From assembly GCF_002091715.1 (NCBI RefSeq), contig NZ_BDAG01000014.1:1-64000 (forward strand): a stretch of 64,000 nt of DNA. Reading direction: 5' to 3'. A program made the translations under genes and the position numbers. Position 1 is the stretch's first letter, and every line of letters starts with the position of its first letter. Shown here piece after piece: positions 19,276-29,265 of the stretch. The notes beneath the pieces are model-generated. The model was given only the letters and a program-made list of their open reading frames with translations, did not search any database and was not told the origin of the DNA. The DNA comes from Pseudomonas migulae NBRC 103157. Its GTDB lineage: Bacteria; Pseudomonadota; Gammaproteobacteria; Pseudomonadales; Pseudomonadaceae.

Positions 19276-19601
19276 ATAGGAAGAGGACGACTAACCTGCG
19301 GTCGGATCATCATGACACAAGCCTTCGACCAAACATAACCGCCGAACCTCAATTGTAGGAGCCGGCTTGCTGGCGCTGGTCGTGAACGATGACGCATTTA
19401 TTCTGGAACGGACGCGGTGCCTGCAAGGCCATCGCCAGCAAGCCGGCTCCTGCAAGGGCGGTGTGCGTCTCATAGCGGGTGTAAACGAGAACCGCTCGCA
19501 GGCTCGGGCGTCATCTACCAGAGCTATAGATATCGAGTGGTTGTTCTGAATCAGACGAAGTAGGACAATTGCCGGCTTCACGTCACCATCAGCGACCTTG
19601 A
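19276..19601. other. Divergent promoter region between the TPR lipoprotein gene and hemA
   Basis: These 326 bases must hold promoters for both divergent operons. A family A REP pair occupies 19354-19455. No operator-like symmetry apart from the REP and no extra gene are seen; the hemA start has no strong Shine-Dalgarno sequence. Confidence 0.6.
19354..19455. repeat. REP pair, family A
   Basis: Two inverted arms (TGTAGGAGCCGGCTTGCTGG... and complement ending ggctcctgcaag) are separated by an unusual centre of about 58 bases. It lies between divergent genes, whereas most others here sit at gene 3' ends. Confidence 0.88.
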
Positions 19602-20891
19602 ATGGCCTTCCTTGCACTCGGTATTAACCACAAGACTGCTTCAGTAGACGTCCGCGAGCGCGTGGCCTTTACCCCTGAGCAGCTGGTGGAGGCCTTGCAG
19701 CAGCTCTGCCGACTCACCGACAGCCGCGAAGCTGCGATCCTCTCCACCTGCAATCGCAGTGAACTGTATATAGAACAGGATCACCTTTCGGCTGACATCG
19801 TGCTGCGCTGGCTGGCCGATTATCACCATTTGAGCCTCGACGAACTGCGCGCGAGCGCTTATGTGCACGAAGATGATGCGGCAGTTCGTCACATGATGCG
19901 GGTCGCCTCCGGGCTCGATTCGCTGGTGTTGGGCGAACCGCAGATTCTCGGCCAGATGAAATCGTGCTACGCCGTGGCTCGCGAGGCTGGCACCATCGGT
20001 CCGCTGCTCGGGCGTCTGTTTCAGGCGACGTTCAATGCGGCCAAGCAAGTGCGCACCGACACCGCCATCGGTGAAAACCCGGTGTCCGTGGCGTTTGCCG
20101 CGGTCAGCCTGGCGAAGCAGATTTTCAGTGACCTGCAACGCAGCCAGGCCTTGCTGATCGGCGCTGGCGAAACAATCACCCTGGTCGCCCGCCATCTGCA
20201 TGAGCTGGGTGTGAAGCGCATTGTCGTCGCCAACCGCACCCTGGAACGCGCGAGCATTCTGGCCGAGCAGTTTGGCGCACATGCTGTCTTGCTTTCGGAC
20301 ATCCCGGCTGAACTGGTGCGCAGCGACATCGTCATCAGTTCCACCGCCAGCCAGTTGCCGATTCTCGGCAAGGGCGCTGTGGAAAGTGCCTTGAAGCTGC
20401 GCAAGCACAAGCCGATCTTCATGGTGGACATCGCCGTACCACGCGATATCGAGCCTGAAGTCGGCGAGTTGGATGACGTTTACCTGTATAGCGTCGACGA
20501 TCTCCACGAAGTGGTCGCCGAAAACCTCAAGAGCCGTCAGGGCGCTGCGCAAGCGGCGGAAGAGATGGTTTCGGTAGGCGCCGAAGACTTCATGATCCGC
20601 CTGCGCGAACTGGCGGCGGTGGATGTGCTCAAGGCCTATCGCCAACAAAGCGAGCGCATGCGCGACGAAGAATTGCAGAAGGCCCAGCGGATGCTGGCCA
20701 ACGGCAGCAGCGCCGAAGACGTGCTGGTGCAACTGGCGCGTGGCTTGACCAACAAACTCTTGCACGCACCGAGCGTGCAGTTGAAAAAGCTCTCAGCCGA
20801 AGGTCGCCTCGACGCACTGGCCATGGCCCAGGAACTCTTTGCCCTCGGTGAGGGCTCATCGGATAGCTTTTCGGATAAAAAACCGCAATGA
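19602..20891 (+). CDS. hemA: Glutamyl-tRNA reductase
   Basis: This 429-residue enzyme reduces Glu-tRNA(Glu) to glutamate-1-semialdehyde, the first committed step of C5 tetrapyrrole synthesis. Catalytic Cys50 lies in the STCNRSELY motif. The NADPH domain has LLIGAGETI and the C-terminal dimerisation helix is complete. It overlaps prfA by 4 bases (ATGA), the standard hemA-prfA-prmC order. The light operon and hemH lie in the same window, which brings haem synthesis into the photobiology context (inference). Confidence 0.96.
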   Translation: MAFLALGINHKTASVDVRERVAFTPEQLVEALQQLCRLTDSREAAILSTCNRSELYIEQDHLSADIVLRWLADYHHLSLDELRASAYVHEDDAAVRHMMRVASGLDSLVLGEPQILGQMKSCYAVAREAGTIGPLLGRLFQATFNAAKQVRTDTAIGENPVSVAFAAVSLAKQIFSDLQRSQALLIGAGETITLVARHLHELGVKRIVVANRTLERASILAEQFGAHAVLLSDIPAELVRSDIVISSTASQLPILGKGAVESALKLRKHKPIFMVDIAVPRDIEPEVGELDDVYLYSVDDLHEVVAENLKSRQGAAQAAEEMVSVGAEDFMIRLRELAAVDVLKAYRQQSERMRDEELQKAQRMLANGSSAEDVLVQLARGLTNKLLHAPSVQLKKLSAEGRLDALAMAQELFALGEGSSDSFSDKKPQ

Positions 20892-21967
20892 AAGCGTCAC
20901 TGCTCAATAAGCTGGACATCCTCCAGGACCGTTTCGAGGAATTGACCGCCTTGCTTGGCGATGGCGAAGTCATTTCCGATCAGACCAAATTCCGCGCCTA
21001 TTCCAAGGAGTACGCGGAAGTCGAGCCGATCGTCGACACCTATAAACAGTTGCTCAAGGTGCAAAGCGACCTCGAAGGCGCCCAGGCCCTGCTCAAGGAC
21101 AGCGACCCGGACATGCGCGAAATGGCCGTGGAAGAAGTTCGCGAAGCCAAAGAGCAACTGATCGAGATCGAAGCCAGCCTGCAACGGCTTTTGCTCCCCA
21201 AGGACCCGAACGACGGGCGCAACGTGTTCCTCGAAATCCGTGCCGGCACCGGCGGCGACGAGGCGGCGATTTTCTCCGGCGACCTGTTCCGCATGTATTC
21301 GCGTTACGCCGAGCGGCGTGGCTGGCGGGTGGAAATTCTCTCGGAGAACATCGGCGAGCATGGCGGCTATAAAGAAGTCATCGCTCGGGTTGAAGGCGAC
21401 AACGTCTACGGCAAGCTGAAATTCGAATCCGGCGTGCACCGCGTGCAACGGGTTCCGGCCACTGAATCCCAGGGGCGCATCCACACATCCGCCTGCACCG
21501 TGGCAGTGTTGCCCGAGCCGGACGAACAGGAAGCGATCGAGATCAACCCGGCGGATTTGCGGGTCGACACCTATCGTTCCTCCGGCGCCGGCGGCCAGCA
21601 CGTCAACAAGACCGACTCGGCGATCCGCATCACGCACTTGCCATCCGGTATCGTCGTCGAATGCCAGGAAGAACGTTCCCAGCACAAGAACCGCGCCCGG
21701 GCGATGTCCTGGCTGTCGGCAAAACTCAACGATCAGCAGACCAGCGCTGCGGCGAATGCCATCGCCAGCGAGCGTAAATTGCTGGTGGGTTCGGGAGATC
21801 GCTCGGAGCGGATCCGTACCTACAACTTTGCCCAGGGCCGGGTTACCGATCACCGGGTCAACCTGACGCTGTACTCCCTCGACGAAATCCTCGCGGGCGG
21901 TGTCGATGCGGTGATCGAACCGTTGCTGGCCGAATATCAGGCTGACCAACTGGCGGCCATCGAATGA
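20888..21967 (+). CDS. prfA: Peptide chain release factor 1
   Basis: This 359-residue factor releases nascent chains at UAA and UAG. The stop-reading tripeptide PAT is at 190-192 and the catalytic GGQ at 235-237 in [10 protein letters not shown]. The GGQ glutamine is the substrate of the methyltransferase encoded next. The start overlaps the hemA stop and the stop overlaps the prmC start (both ATGA). Confidence 0.97.
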   Translation: MKASLLNKLDILQDRFEELTALLGDGEVISDQTKFRAYSKEYAEVEPIVDTYKQLLKVQSDLEGAQALLKDSDPDMREMAVEEVREAKEQLIEIEASLQRLLLPKDPNDGRNVFLEIRAGTGGDEAAIFSGDLFRMYSRYAERRGWRVEILSENIGEHGGYKEVIARVEGDNVYGKLKFESGVHRVQRVPATESQGRIHTSACTVAVLPEPDEQEAIEINPADLRVDTYRSSGAGGQHVNKTDSAIRITHLPSGIVVECQEERSQHKNRARAMSWLSAKLNDQQTSAAANAIASERKLLVGSGDRSERIRTYNFAQGRVTDHRVNLTLYSLDEILAGGVDAVIEPLLAEYQADQLAAIE

Positions 21968-22794
21968 CGATCATTGCCAGTCTGTTGCGCGCCGCTGATC
22001 TGCCCGACTCGCCGACGGCGCGTCTGGATGCTGAATTGTTGCTGGCCGCGGCATTGGGCAAGTCCCGCAGTTTTCTGCACACCTGGCCGGAGCGCATCGT
22101 TCCGAGCGATGCCGCGCTGAAATTTGCCGAATACCTGCAACGCCGTCGTGGCGGCGAGCCGGTGGCGTACATTCTCGGCCAGCAAGGTTTCTGGAAACTT
22201 GACCTGGAAGTCGCGCCGCACACGCTGATCCCGCGCCCGGACACCGAATTGCTGGTGGAGGCCGCGCTGGAATTGTTGCCCGCCACGCCCGCCAAGGTCC
22301 TCGATCTAGGCACCGGCAGCGGCGCCATCGCTCTGGCCCTGGCCAGTGAACGTCCGGCGTGGAGCGTCACTGCCGTGGATCGCGTGCTTGAAGCCGTGGC
22401 CCTGGCCGAGCGCAATCGTCAGCGCCTGCACCTGAACAATGCCACCGTGCTGAGCAGTCATTGGTTCAGCGCGCTGGAAGGTCAGCGTTTTCAGCTGATC
22501 ATCAGTAATCCACCTTATATTGCATCGACCGATCCGCATCTGGTGGAAGGCGATGTGCGTTTCGAACCGGAGAGCGCTCTGGTAGCCGGTATCGACGGGC
22601 TCGACGACTTGCGCCTGATCGTCGACCAGGCGCCGGATTACCTGGAAGCGGGTGGCTGGTTGATGCTCGAACACGGTTATGATCAAGCCGAAGCCGTGCG
22701 CGATCTGCTACAGACCCGCGGCTTTGAAGCAGTCCACAGCCGCACCGATCTGGGCGGCCACCAACGGATCAGCCTGGGGCGCCTGCCGTGCTGA
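21964..22794 (+). CDS. prmC: Release-factor glutamine methyltransferase PrmC
   Basis: This 276-residue SAM-dependent enzyme methylates the GGQ glutamine of release factors. It has an N-terminal helical substrate domain, the SAM loop [12 protein letters not shown] (113-124) and the catalytic NPPY at 182-185. It overlaps prfA upstream and the ThiF/MoeB-like gene downstream, so it belongs to the hemA operon. Confidence 0.96.
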   Translation: MTIIASLLRAADLPDSPTARLDAELLLAAALGKSRSFLHTWPERIVPSDAALKFAEYLQRRRGGEPVAYILGQQGFWKLDLEVAPHTLIPRPDTELLVEAALELLPATPAKVLDLGTGSGAIALALASERPAWSVTAVDRVLEAVALAERNRQRLHLNNATVLSSHWFSALEGQRFQLIISNPPYIASTDPHLVEGDVRFEPESALVAGIDGLDDLRLIVDQAPDYLEAGGWLMLEHGYDQAEAVRDLLQTRGFEAVHSRTDLGGHQRISLGRLPC

Positions 22795-23543
22795 ATGATC
22801 AGGAATTGTTGCGCTACAGTCGGCAGATTCTGTTGCAGCACGTCGACATCGACGGGCAGTTGCGACTGAAAGAAAGCCGCGTATTGATCGTCGGTCTTGG
22901 CGGTCTCGGTTCACCGGTTGCGCTTTACCTCGCCGCGGCTGGCGTCGGTGAGCTGCATCTGGCGGACTTCGACACCGTTGACCTGACCAACCTGCAACGC
23001 CAGATCGTTCACGACACCGACAGCGTTGGCCTGACCAAGGTCGACTCGGCGATCCGTCGCCTGAGTGCAATCAACCCCGAGATCACGTTAGTCGCCCATC
23101 GCACTGCGCTGGATGAAGATTCTTTGGCGGCAGCGGTTGCCGCCGTGGACCTGGTGCTGGATTGCTCCGACAATTTTTCCACCCGTGAAGCGGTCAACGC
23201 CGCGTGCGTGGCCGCGGGCAAACCGTTGGTCAGCGGTGCAGCCATTCGCCTCGAAGGGCAATTGTCGGTGTTCGACCCGCGTCGCCCGGAAAGTCCTTGC
23301 TACCACTGTTTATATGGGCACGGCAGCGAAGCCGAACTGACGTGCAGTGAAGCTGGCGTCGTCGGTCCGTTGGTTGGGTTGGTCGGTAGCCTCCAGGCAC
23401 TGGAAGCGATGAAGCTGTTGGTGGGTTTCGGCGAACCGCTGGTGGGGCGCTTGTTGTTGATTGATGCCTTGGGCTCGCGCTTCCGTGAATTGCGGGTCAA
23501 GCGTGATCCGGGCTGCAGCGTCTGTGGGCCCAAACATGCGTGA
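22788..23543 (+). CDS. moeB: MoeB/ThiF-type sulfur-carrier adenylyltransferase
   Basis: This 251-residue E1-like enzyme adenylates the C-terminus of a small sulfur-carrier protein (MoaD or ThiS type). Seen are the ATP loop GLGGLGSPV (36-44), the DCSDN patch, a Cys in [10 protein letters not shown], and two paired-Cys zinc sites (CYHC and CSVC). It starts with GTG, overlapping prmC by 7 bases, and overlaps murI by 8. Whether it serves molybdopterin or thiamine cannot be decided from sequence; the same position in P. aeruginosa is annotated moeB. Confidence 0.88.
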   Translation: MLNDQELLRYSRQILLQHVDIDGQLRLKESRVLIVGLGGLGSPVALYLAAAGVGELHLADFDTVDLTNLQRQIVHDTDSVGLTKVDSAIRRLSAINPEITLVAHRTALDEDSLAAAVAAVDLVLDCSDNFSTREAVNAACVAAGKPLVSGAAIRLEGQLSVFDPRRPESPCYHCLYGHGSEAELTCSEAGVVGPLVGLVGSLQALEAMKLLVGFGEPLVGRLLLIDALGSRFRELRVKRDPGCSVCGPKHA

Positions 23544-24327
23544 AGCGCCGATTGGCGTGTTCGACTCCGGCGTCGGTGGGCTCTCGGTGCTGGCCGAGAT
23601 CCAGCGATTGCTGCCCAACGAAACGCTGCTGTACGTCGCCGATTGTGGAAATATTCCCTACGGCGAGAAGACGCCGGAATTCATCCAGCAGCGTTGCAGC
23701 GTGATGGCTGATTTTTTTCAGCAGCAGGGCGCCAAGGCCCTGGTGCTGGCCTGCAACACGGCAACGGTGGCCGGTGTTGCCGATTTGCGGCGCGATTATC
23801 CCCAGTGGCCCATCGTTGGCATGGAGCCTGCGGTCAAGCCGGCTGCAGCTGCCACCCGCAGCGGTGTGGTCGGTGTGCTCGCCACCACCGGCACCTTGCA
23901 GAGTGCCAAGTTCGCCGCGTTACTCGACCGCTTCGCCACGGATGTACGGGTAATCACTCAGCCGTGCCCGGGGCTGGTGGAGTTGATTGAAAACGGCGAT
24001 CTGCACAGTCCCGCCCTGCGTGAATTGCTTGCCCGGTATGTCGGGCCGCTGCTCGCGGCAGGCTGCGACACGATAATCCTTGGCTGCACGCATTATCCCT
24101 TCCTTAAGCCGTTGCTTAAGCAGATGATCCCTGAGGACATCAGCCTGATCGACACAGGGGCCGCGGTGGCACGTCAACTTCAACGTTTGTTGGCCGAGCG
24201 CGAGTTGCTCGCTGAAGGGCCAGCGCGCGCCGCGCAATTCTGGACCAGTGCCGATCCGGAACATTTCGCAAATATCTTGCCGATCCTGTGGAATACCGCT
24301 GGCGTTGTGCAAAGCTTCAAGGGATAA
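23536..24327 (+). CDS. murI: Glutamate racemase
   Basis: This 263-residue enzyme makes D-glutamate for peptidoglycan. It has both catalytic cysteines, in ACNTATVAG and LGCTHYPF, and the N-terminal [14 protein letters not shown] loop. I chose the ATG at 23536 because it begins the conserved N-terminus; an open frame upstream runs inside the preceding gene. It is the last gene of the hemA operon. Confidence 0.95.
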   Translation: MREAPIGVFDSGVGGLSVLAEIQRLLPNETLLYVADCGNIPYGEKTPEFIQQRCSVMADFFQQQGAKALVLACNTATVAGVADLRRDYPQWPIVGMEPAVKPAAAATRSGVVGVLATTGTLQSAKFAALLDRFATDVRVITQPCPGLVELIENGDLHSPALRELLARYVGPLLAAGCDTIILGCTHYPFLKPLLKQMIPEDISLIDTGAAVARQLQRLLAERELLAEGPARAAQFWTSADPEHFANILPILWNTAGVVQSFKG

Positions 24328-24440
24328 ACAAAACCCTGGGGAGAACGAATAATTGGGTGAACTTCTGATTAAGCGTCGCCTTCTATAGCGGTGAGCAACA
24401 AAAAAAACCTTACGAAATCGTTCGGAAAAGGATGTTTCTA

Positions 24441-24959
24441 ATGAAGCGACTATTCTGCTTGGCCGCGATTGCGGCCGCACTGATGGGGCATAGTTTCACC
24501 GCACAAGCGGCAGGCGTGGAGTTCGGGGTCGGCCAGACCAGCGAATCGACCATGACCTATCGACTGGGCATGCAATTCGATTGGGACAAGAGCTGGCTGC
24601 AGAGTGATGTCGGTCGCCTGACCGGTTACTGGAGTGGCGCCTACACTTACTGGGACGGCGACGAAGCCTCCAGCAACCACAGCCTGTCGTTCTCGCCGGT
24701 GTTTGTTTATGAGTTTGCCGGTCAGAACGTCAAACCTTATGTAGAGCTCGGGGTGGGCGTGGCGTTGTTCGCCAATACCGAAGTTGAAAACAATCAACTT
24801 GGCAGTGCCTTCCAGTTCGAAGACCGGTTCGGCTTTGGCCTGCGTTTTGCGGGCGGGCATGAAGTCGGGATTCGTGCGACGCATTACTCCAACGCCGGGC
24901 TCAGTAGCCCGAACAACGGTGTAGAAAGCTACGCGCTGCACTACACGATGCCGCTCTGA
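24441..24959 (+). CDS. pagL: Lipid A 3-O-deacylase PagL
   Basis: This 172-residue outer-membrane beta-barrel enzyme removes the 3-position acyl chain of lipid A. A signal peptide (MKRLFCLAAIAAALMGHSFTAQA) precedes a beta-rich mature chain. The C-terminal HYSNAGLSSPNNGVESYALHY holds the His-Ser catalytic pair and the acidic partner known for PagL. I preferred the ATG at 24441 to the in-frame one at 24432, because AAAAGGA lies in proper position before it. pagL also follows murI in P. aeruginosa (PA4661). Confidence 0.87.
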   Translation: MKRLFCLAAIAAALMGHSFTAQAAGVEFGVGQTSESTMTYRLGMQFDWDKSWLQSDVGRLTGYWSGAYTYWDGDEASSNHSLSFSPVFVYEFAGQNVKPYVELGVGVALFANTEVENNQLGSAFQFEDRFGFGLRFAGGHEVGIRATHYSNAGLSSPNNGVESYALHYTMPL

Positions 24960-24976
24960 GAACGCTGTAAGACAAA

Positions 24977-25066
24977 TGTGGGAGCGGGCTTGCTCGCGAA
25001 AGCGGACGGTCAGTCAACATCATTGTTGAATGTTAAACCGCTTTCGCGAGCAAGCCCGCTCCCACA
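24977..25066. repeat. REP pair, family B (GTGGGAGCGGGCTTGCTCGCG)
   Basis: Two inverted arms (TGTGGGAGCGGGCTTGCTCG... and complement) lie in the convergent gap between pagL and the YkgJ-like gene. The inner sequence (aaagcgg...gtcagtcaacatca...ccgcttt) recurs in the other family B pairs. Confidence 0.92.
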
Positions 25067-25089
25067 TCAGATCTTCAGTTGGCAGAGTT

Positions 25090-25395
25090 TCACCGATACG
25101 CCGTGGTAATCCCCTGGCGCTCATCGATGCACTCTGGTGCGCCCATCTCGAATTCCCGGCAGATCAGCGGGCGTTTCTCGTAGATCGTGCACATCATGCT
25201 GTTGCGATCCAGTGCGGCGCACCAGCCGTCGTCCAGGCGCAGCATGACTTCCCCACCCCAGTCATCGGTATCGATAAAGCGTTCAGGCACGCCCGTGTCG
25301 GTGATCAGCATCACTTCGAGCTGGCAGCAGCAGGCCGCGCAGGTCGAGCACGTGACCGCAGGCTCGGCGATTTGCGTGTGGGGAATGGTTTTCAT
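25090..25395 (-). CDS. YkgJ-family cysteine-cluster protein
   Basis: This 101-residue protein carries an N-terminal cluster of five cysteines (16, 19, 22, 23, 24) and four later ones, including CAALD, MCTIYEKRPLICREFEMG and PEC. This is the pattern of the YkgJ / UPF0153 family, thought to bind Zn or an Fe-S cluster; no activity is known. It starts 53 bases after the DUF2878 gene on the same strand, so it may be the distal gene of the light operon or have its own promoter. Confidence 0.82.
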   Translation of the reverse strand: MKTIPHTQIAEPAVTCSTCAACCCQLEVMLITDTGVPERFIDTDDWGGEVMLRLDDGWCAALDRNSMMCTIYEKRPLICREFEMGAPECIDERQGITTAYR

Positions 25396-25448
25396 GGCGC
25401 GCAGTGTAAGTCAGTCGGTCGGCGCTGTGTAAAAGGCCTGACGGACGC

Positions 25449-25955
25449 TTAGCCGTGAGTGTCGGACGCCGCCAGCCGCCGGGCCATGAAATGCAGCGCG
25501 GGAAACAGCAGCGCCCAGAGTAATCCGATGCCGATCAGCGTCGGTAATGGGCCGTAAGGGAATTGCACCCCGGCCAGTTGCCCTCCCGCGTAATACGATA
25601 ACGGTCCACCCACGGCGCCGAGCAAGCTGCCCACCCACCAGGGTTTTGCGGTCCATTGCAGGCAATGACGCAAGGTTGTTGCCAGCAGTGCCCACAACAG
25701 CATCAGCCACAGAGGAATCAGCGGCGCGACCTCGTTGAACTCGAACACCCCCAGCCAGCGCAATGAACTGTCAACGGTCGTGCCCAGCAGCACAACGCTG
25801 AGAATCAGCCGACCCTCCTCAGCCCAGCGACTTATCCACAGCAGATGAATCACCAAGGCGCCCAGCGCCACCAGTAACCACAAACTGTTGCCGCCGATTA
25901 CGCAGGCAAGCCAGCCGAGCTGAAACAACGCGGCGTTGGCCAGGCGTTCAAGCAT
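25449..25955 (-). CDS. DUF2878 family membrane protein
   Basis: This 168-residue hydrophobic protein has about five membrane segments (for example LWLLVALGALVIHLLWI, LIPLWLMLLWALLATTL and LPTLIGIGLLWALLFPALHF). It matches the DUF2878 family, often found next to CFA-synthase-like, DUF1365 and photolyase genes. Its role is unknown; the context suggests membrane lipid change under light or singlet oxygen. It overlaps the methyltransferase gene by 8 bases. Confidence 0.8.
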   Translation of the reverse strand: MLERLANAALFQLGWLACVIGGNSLWLLVALGALVIHLLWISRWAEEGRLILSVVLLGTTVDSSLRWLGVFEFNEVAPLIPLWLMLLWALLATTLRHCLQWTAKPWWVGSLLGAVGGPLSYYAGGQLAGVQFPYGPLPTLIGIGLLWALLFPALHFMARRLAASDTHG

Positions 25956-27219
25956 CGAAACGACCAAGCAGCGGCGCGGTGATCGCCGAAGGTTTGGCCA
26001 GCAATAGCTGCGCAGTGCCGATGGTGCGCTCCAGGAAGCCACCTTCGCAGTAGCACAGGTAAAACTCCCACAGCCGCAGGAAGTAATCGTCGTAACCCAG
26101 TTCGCTCAAGCGGCCTTGGGCGCGACGAAAGTTCTCATGCCACAGACGCAAGGTTCGCGCGTAATGCAGGCCGAAATCCTCCATGTGCAGCAAGTTCATG
26201 TCGGTGTCGCGGCTGACGATCTCGAGCATTTTCTGCACGCAGGGCAGGGCGCCGCCCGGGAAGATGTAGCGCTGAATGAAATCAACGCTGCCCTTGGCTT
26301 GCTCGTAGCGCTGCTCGCGGATGGTGATCGCCTGCAATAGCATCAAGCCATTGCTCTTGAGCAGGTGCGCACATTGCTTGAAGTAGGTCGGCAGAAAGCG
26401 ATGGCCCACGGCTTCGATCATTTCGATCGACACCAACTTGTCGTACTGCCCGGTGAGATCGCGGTAATCCTTGAGCAGCAAGGTGACCTGCTGTTGCAGT
26501 CCGAGCGCTTCGATCCGTTGTGCGGTAAAGGCGTGTTGCTCTTTGGACAGCGTGGTGGTGGTGACTTTGCAGCCATAATTCTGCGCCGCGTACAGCGCCA
26601 TGCTGCCCCAGCCCGTGCCGATTTCCAGGAGGTGATCGCTGGGTTTGAGGTCGAGCTTCTGGCAGATCCGCTCCAGTTTGTTCAACTGCGCCTGCTCCAG
26701 GCTGTCCTCGGGACTCAGAAATTGTGCAGCCGAATACATCATGGTCGGGTCGAGAAACTGCTCGAACAGGTCATTGCCCAGGTCGTAGTGCGCGGCGATG
26801 TTTTTCTGTGAGCCTTTGCGTGTGTTGCGGTTGAGCCAGTGCAGGCCGTGAACGAAGGGGCGGCCGAGTTTCGCCAGGCCACCTTCCAGCGCGTCCAGCA
26901 CTTCAAGGTTGCTGACGAACACGCGAACCACCGCCGTCAGGTCCGGCGAACTCCAATAACCATGGATAAATGCCTCTCCCGCACCGATTGAACCGTTGCT
27001 GGCCACCAATCCCCACGTCGCGGCGTCGAGGACGTGAATCTCCCCCAGTAAATGGCTGCCAACGGTGCCGAACAGATGCCGTTCGCCGTCTTCGACGACC
27101 ACCAGTTGCCCGTGCTTCAGCTGCGCCAATTGCCGCAGCACACCGCGACGCAGCACTGTCCCGGTCAGGCTGTTGGTGCTGAACAGGGAGCCTTTGGCTG
27201 AAACGCTAGTGGATTTCAT
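25948..27219 (-). CDS. CFA-synthase-like SAM methyltransferase, candidate furan fatty-acid synthase UfaM
   Basis: This 423-residue enzyme is of the cyclopropane fatty-acid synthase superfamily. The N-terminal lipid-binding domain (about 1-130) is followed by the SAM domain with YDLGNDLFEQFLDPTMMYSAAQF, LLEIGTGWGSMALYAA and KYIFPGGALP-like RYIFPGGALP. Such enzymes methylate unsaturated chains of membrane phospholipids. In P. putida a gene of this type, named ufaM, was reported as light-inducible; in Rhodobacter the related protein acts in furan fatty-acid synthesis, products of which quench singlet oxygen. I chose ATG 27219 (AAGGATCG upstream); it overlaps the DUF1365 gene by 14 bases. A simple cyclopropane synthase remains possible. 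Confidence 0.85.
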   Translation of the reverse strand: MKSTSVSAKGSLFSTNSLTGTVLRRGVLRQLAQLKHGQLVVVEDGERHLFGTVGSHLLGEIHVLDAATWGLVASNGSIGAGEAFIHGYWSSPDLTAVVRVFVSNLEVLDALEGGLAKLGRPFVHGLHWLNRNTRKGSQKNIAAHYDLGNDLFEQFLDPTMMYSAAQFLSPEDSLEQAQLNKLERICQKLDLKPSDHLLEIGTGWGSMALYAAQNYGCKVTTTTLSKEQHAFTAQRIEALGLQQQVTLLLKDYRDLTGQYDKLVSIEMIEAVGHRFLPTYFKQCAHLLKSNGLMLLQAITIREQRYEQAKGSVDFIQRYIFPGGALPCVQKMLEIVSRDTDMNLLHMEDFGLHYARTLRLWHENFRRAQGRLSELGYDDYFLRLWEFYLCYCEGGFLERTIGTAQLLLAKPSAITAPLLGRFDA

Positions 27220-28021
27220 GGCGGCGATCCTTGGGTGGAACGGTGGCGGTTTGAAAGCTGCCATCGGCAGCTTGATGAGCAAATATCGGTGCGCGTTTGA
27301 GCAGCAGGCGCAGGGCTTGCCAATAAATGGCCAAACCGGTTTTCGCGGTCATCCACGGAAAACGCCACAAGTAACGGTGCAGGCTGGCGCGACTCAGGGC
27401 TTCGCGTTTCAGGTTGAGCGTGGCGTCGAACAGCTTCAGTTCGCCTTGCCAGTCGGCCATGTGCACGCCGATTTTATTGGCGACCGGGCTGAAGCTCATG
27501 CGGTGTTCGAGATCCCGAGGCAGAAACGGCGACACATGGAAGGCCTTGGCCACGGCGAAATGCTGATGAAAGTCGCGCAGGTCTTGCGGCGTCCTGGCCG
27601 GCAACACGTAGTGAAAACGTTCGCGCCAAGGGGTGTTGGTGACTTCGGCAAGAATCGCCGCCAGTTGGCCGTCGGCTTCGTAACAATAGAAAAAGCTCAC
27701 CGGGTTGAACGCCAGGCCCCAGCTGCGAGGCTGGGTCAGCAGGCAGATCGAACCTTGTGGCGCATGACCAATGGCCTGGCGAACCTGTTCGCGCACCGCA
27801 TCGATCAGGCGCGTGCCGTTACCGGTGAAGGCTTTGAGGTAGTCGCTTTCGCGAAACGAAAACGGTGAAAAACGGCCATTGCCCGACAGTGGCGATAAGC
27901 CGAGAACGGCGTCCTGTTCTTCGAGATCGAGGTACAGCAGGCCGATCCGGTAACGGAATTCATGGTGCTTCGGAGCAAACCGCCGATGAGCGATCCAGCC
28001 GCTATAAAGGGCACTGTTCAC
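27206..28021 (-). CDS. DUF1365 family protein
   Basis: This 271-residue protein has the family pattern NSALYSGWIAHRRF, HEFRYRIGLLYLDL, SWGLAFNPVSFFYCY and FHVSPFLPR. It is predicted soluble. The function is unknown, but the gene occurs almost always between a flavin amine-oxidase-like gene and a CFA-synthase-like gene, which suggests a role in modifying membrane acyl chains. It starts with GTG, overlapping the upstream stop by 4 bases, so translation is coupled. Confidence 0.87.
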   Translation of the reverse strand: MNSALYSGWIAHRRFAPKHHEFRYRIGLLYLDLEEQDAVLGLSPLSGNGRFSPFSFRESDYLKAFTGNGTRLIDAVREQVRQAIGHAPQGSICLLTQPRSWGLAFNPVSFFYCYEADGQLAAILAEVTNTPWRERFHYVLPARTPQDLRDFHQHFAVAKAFHVSPFLPRDLEHRMSFSPVANKIGVHMADWQGELKLFDATLNLKREALSRASLHRYLWRFPWMTAKTGLAIYWQALRLLLKRAPIFAHQAADGSFQTATVPPKDRRHEIH

Positions 28022-29265
28022 AGCACTTCCCCGAACGAGCGGGCCACACGCAACGCGCTGACCACACCATCTTCATGGAAACCGTTGGCCCAATAGGCAC
28101 CGCAATAAAAGCTGTGTTGGGCGCCGTTCAATTCTTCCCAGCGAGCCTGCGCCGCCACGGCCGTCAGGCTGTATTGCGGATGGGCATAGGTAAATCGGCC
28201 GAGCACCAGAGACGGAGTGATGCCGGCGCTTTGGTTGAGGCTGACGCAGAACGTGGTATCGCTCTGGATGCCTTGCAGGATGTTCATGTCGTAGGTGACC
28301 GCGGCCAGCGTATGGCCGGCCCCACCGAGGCGATAATTCCAACTGGCCCAGGCAAGTTTGCGCGAAGGCAGCAGGCGCGTGTCGGTGTGCAGCACCACTT
28401 CGTTGTCGGCGTAGGGCAGGGCGCCGAGGATCGACTGTTCGGCTTCGCTCGGTTTGGCCAGCAGTTTCAGCGCCTGATCGCTGTGGCAGGCGAACACGAC
28501 TTTGTCGAAGCGTTCGCTGCCGGCGCTGCTGTGGATAACCACGCCATCGGCATCGCGCTCGACCCGCATCACGGGACAGTTGAGGCGGATCCTTTTTTTG
28601 AACGTCGCGGTCAACGGGGCGATGTAAGCACTCGAACCACCCTCGATTACTCGCCATTGCGGGCGATTGTTGATCGACAGCAAACCGTGATTCTTGAAAA
28701 ACCGCACAAAGAATTGCAGCGGAAAATTCAGCATCTCGGCCATCGGCATCGACCAGATCGCCGCACCCATCGGCACGATGTAATGCAGGATGAACCGCTC
28801 GCCGTATCCGCCGGCCTTGAGGTATTCGTTGAGCGTGGTGTCCTGCGCGATCCGGCCTTCGGACAGGTCCAACTGAGTGCGTTTGTTGAAGCGCACAATA
28901 TCGCGCAGCATGCCCCAGAACCCCGGCGACAGCAGATTTCGGCGCTGGGCGAACAGGCTGTTGAGGTTGTTGCCGTTGTACTCCAGGCCGCTGTCCGGAT
29001 CGGTGACCGAGAAGCTCATCTCGGTCGCTTTGAAGCCCACGCCGATCTGGCCCAGCAGGCGAATGAAATTCGGGTACGTCCAGTCGTTGAACACGATGAA
29101 GCCGGTGTCCACGGCATAGCGCTGGCCATTGACCTCCACGTCCACCGTGTGGGTATGACCGCCGACCCGGTCGCCGGCCTCGAACAGGGTGATCTCGTGG
29201 TTGCGATTCAGCAGGTAGGCGCTGGTCAGCCCCGAGATACCGCTGCCGATGATGGCGATGTTCAC
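28018..29265 (-). CDS. FAD-dependent amine-oxidase-like oxidoreductase
   Basis: This 415-residue flavoprotein opens with the dinucleotide-binding motif IAIIGSGISGLTSAYLL and the FAD-ribose Glu in LFEAGDRVGGH. Later parts (VDTGFIVFND, VVFACHSDQALKLL, GAYWANGFHEDGV) match the branch linked to DUF1365 and CFA-type genes. It could desaturate or otherwise oxidise acyl chains to supply the methyltransferase (inference from gene neighbourhood). GTG start at 29265 overlaps the dehydrogenase stop by 4 bases; a long upstream extension of the frame lies inside that gene and is not used. Confidence 0.87.
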   Translation of the reverse strand: MNIAIIGSGISGLTSAYLLNRNHEITLFEAGDRVGGHTHTVDVEVNGQRYAVDTGFIVFNDWTYPNFIRLLGQIGVGFKATEMSFSVTDPDSGLEYNGNNLNSLFAQRRNLLSPGFWGMLRDIVRFNKRTQLDLSEGRIAQDTTLNEYLKAGGYGERFILHYIVPMGAAIWSMPMAEMLNFPLQFFVRFFKNHGLLSINNRPQWRVIEGGSSAYIAPLTATFKKRIRLNCPVMRVERDADGVVIHSSAGSERFDKVVFACHSDQALKLLAKPSEAEQSILGALPYADNEVVLHTDTRLLPSRKLAWASWNYRLGGAGHTLAAVTYDMNILQGIQSDTTFCVSLNQSAGITPSLVLGRFTYAHPQYSLTAVAAQARWEELNGAQHSFYCGAYWANGFHEDGVVSALRVARSFGEVL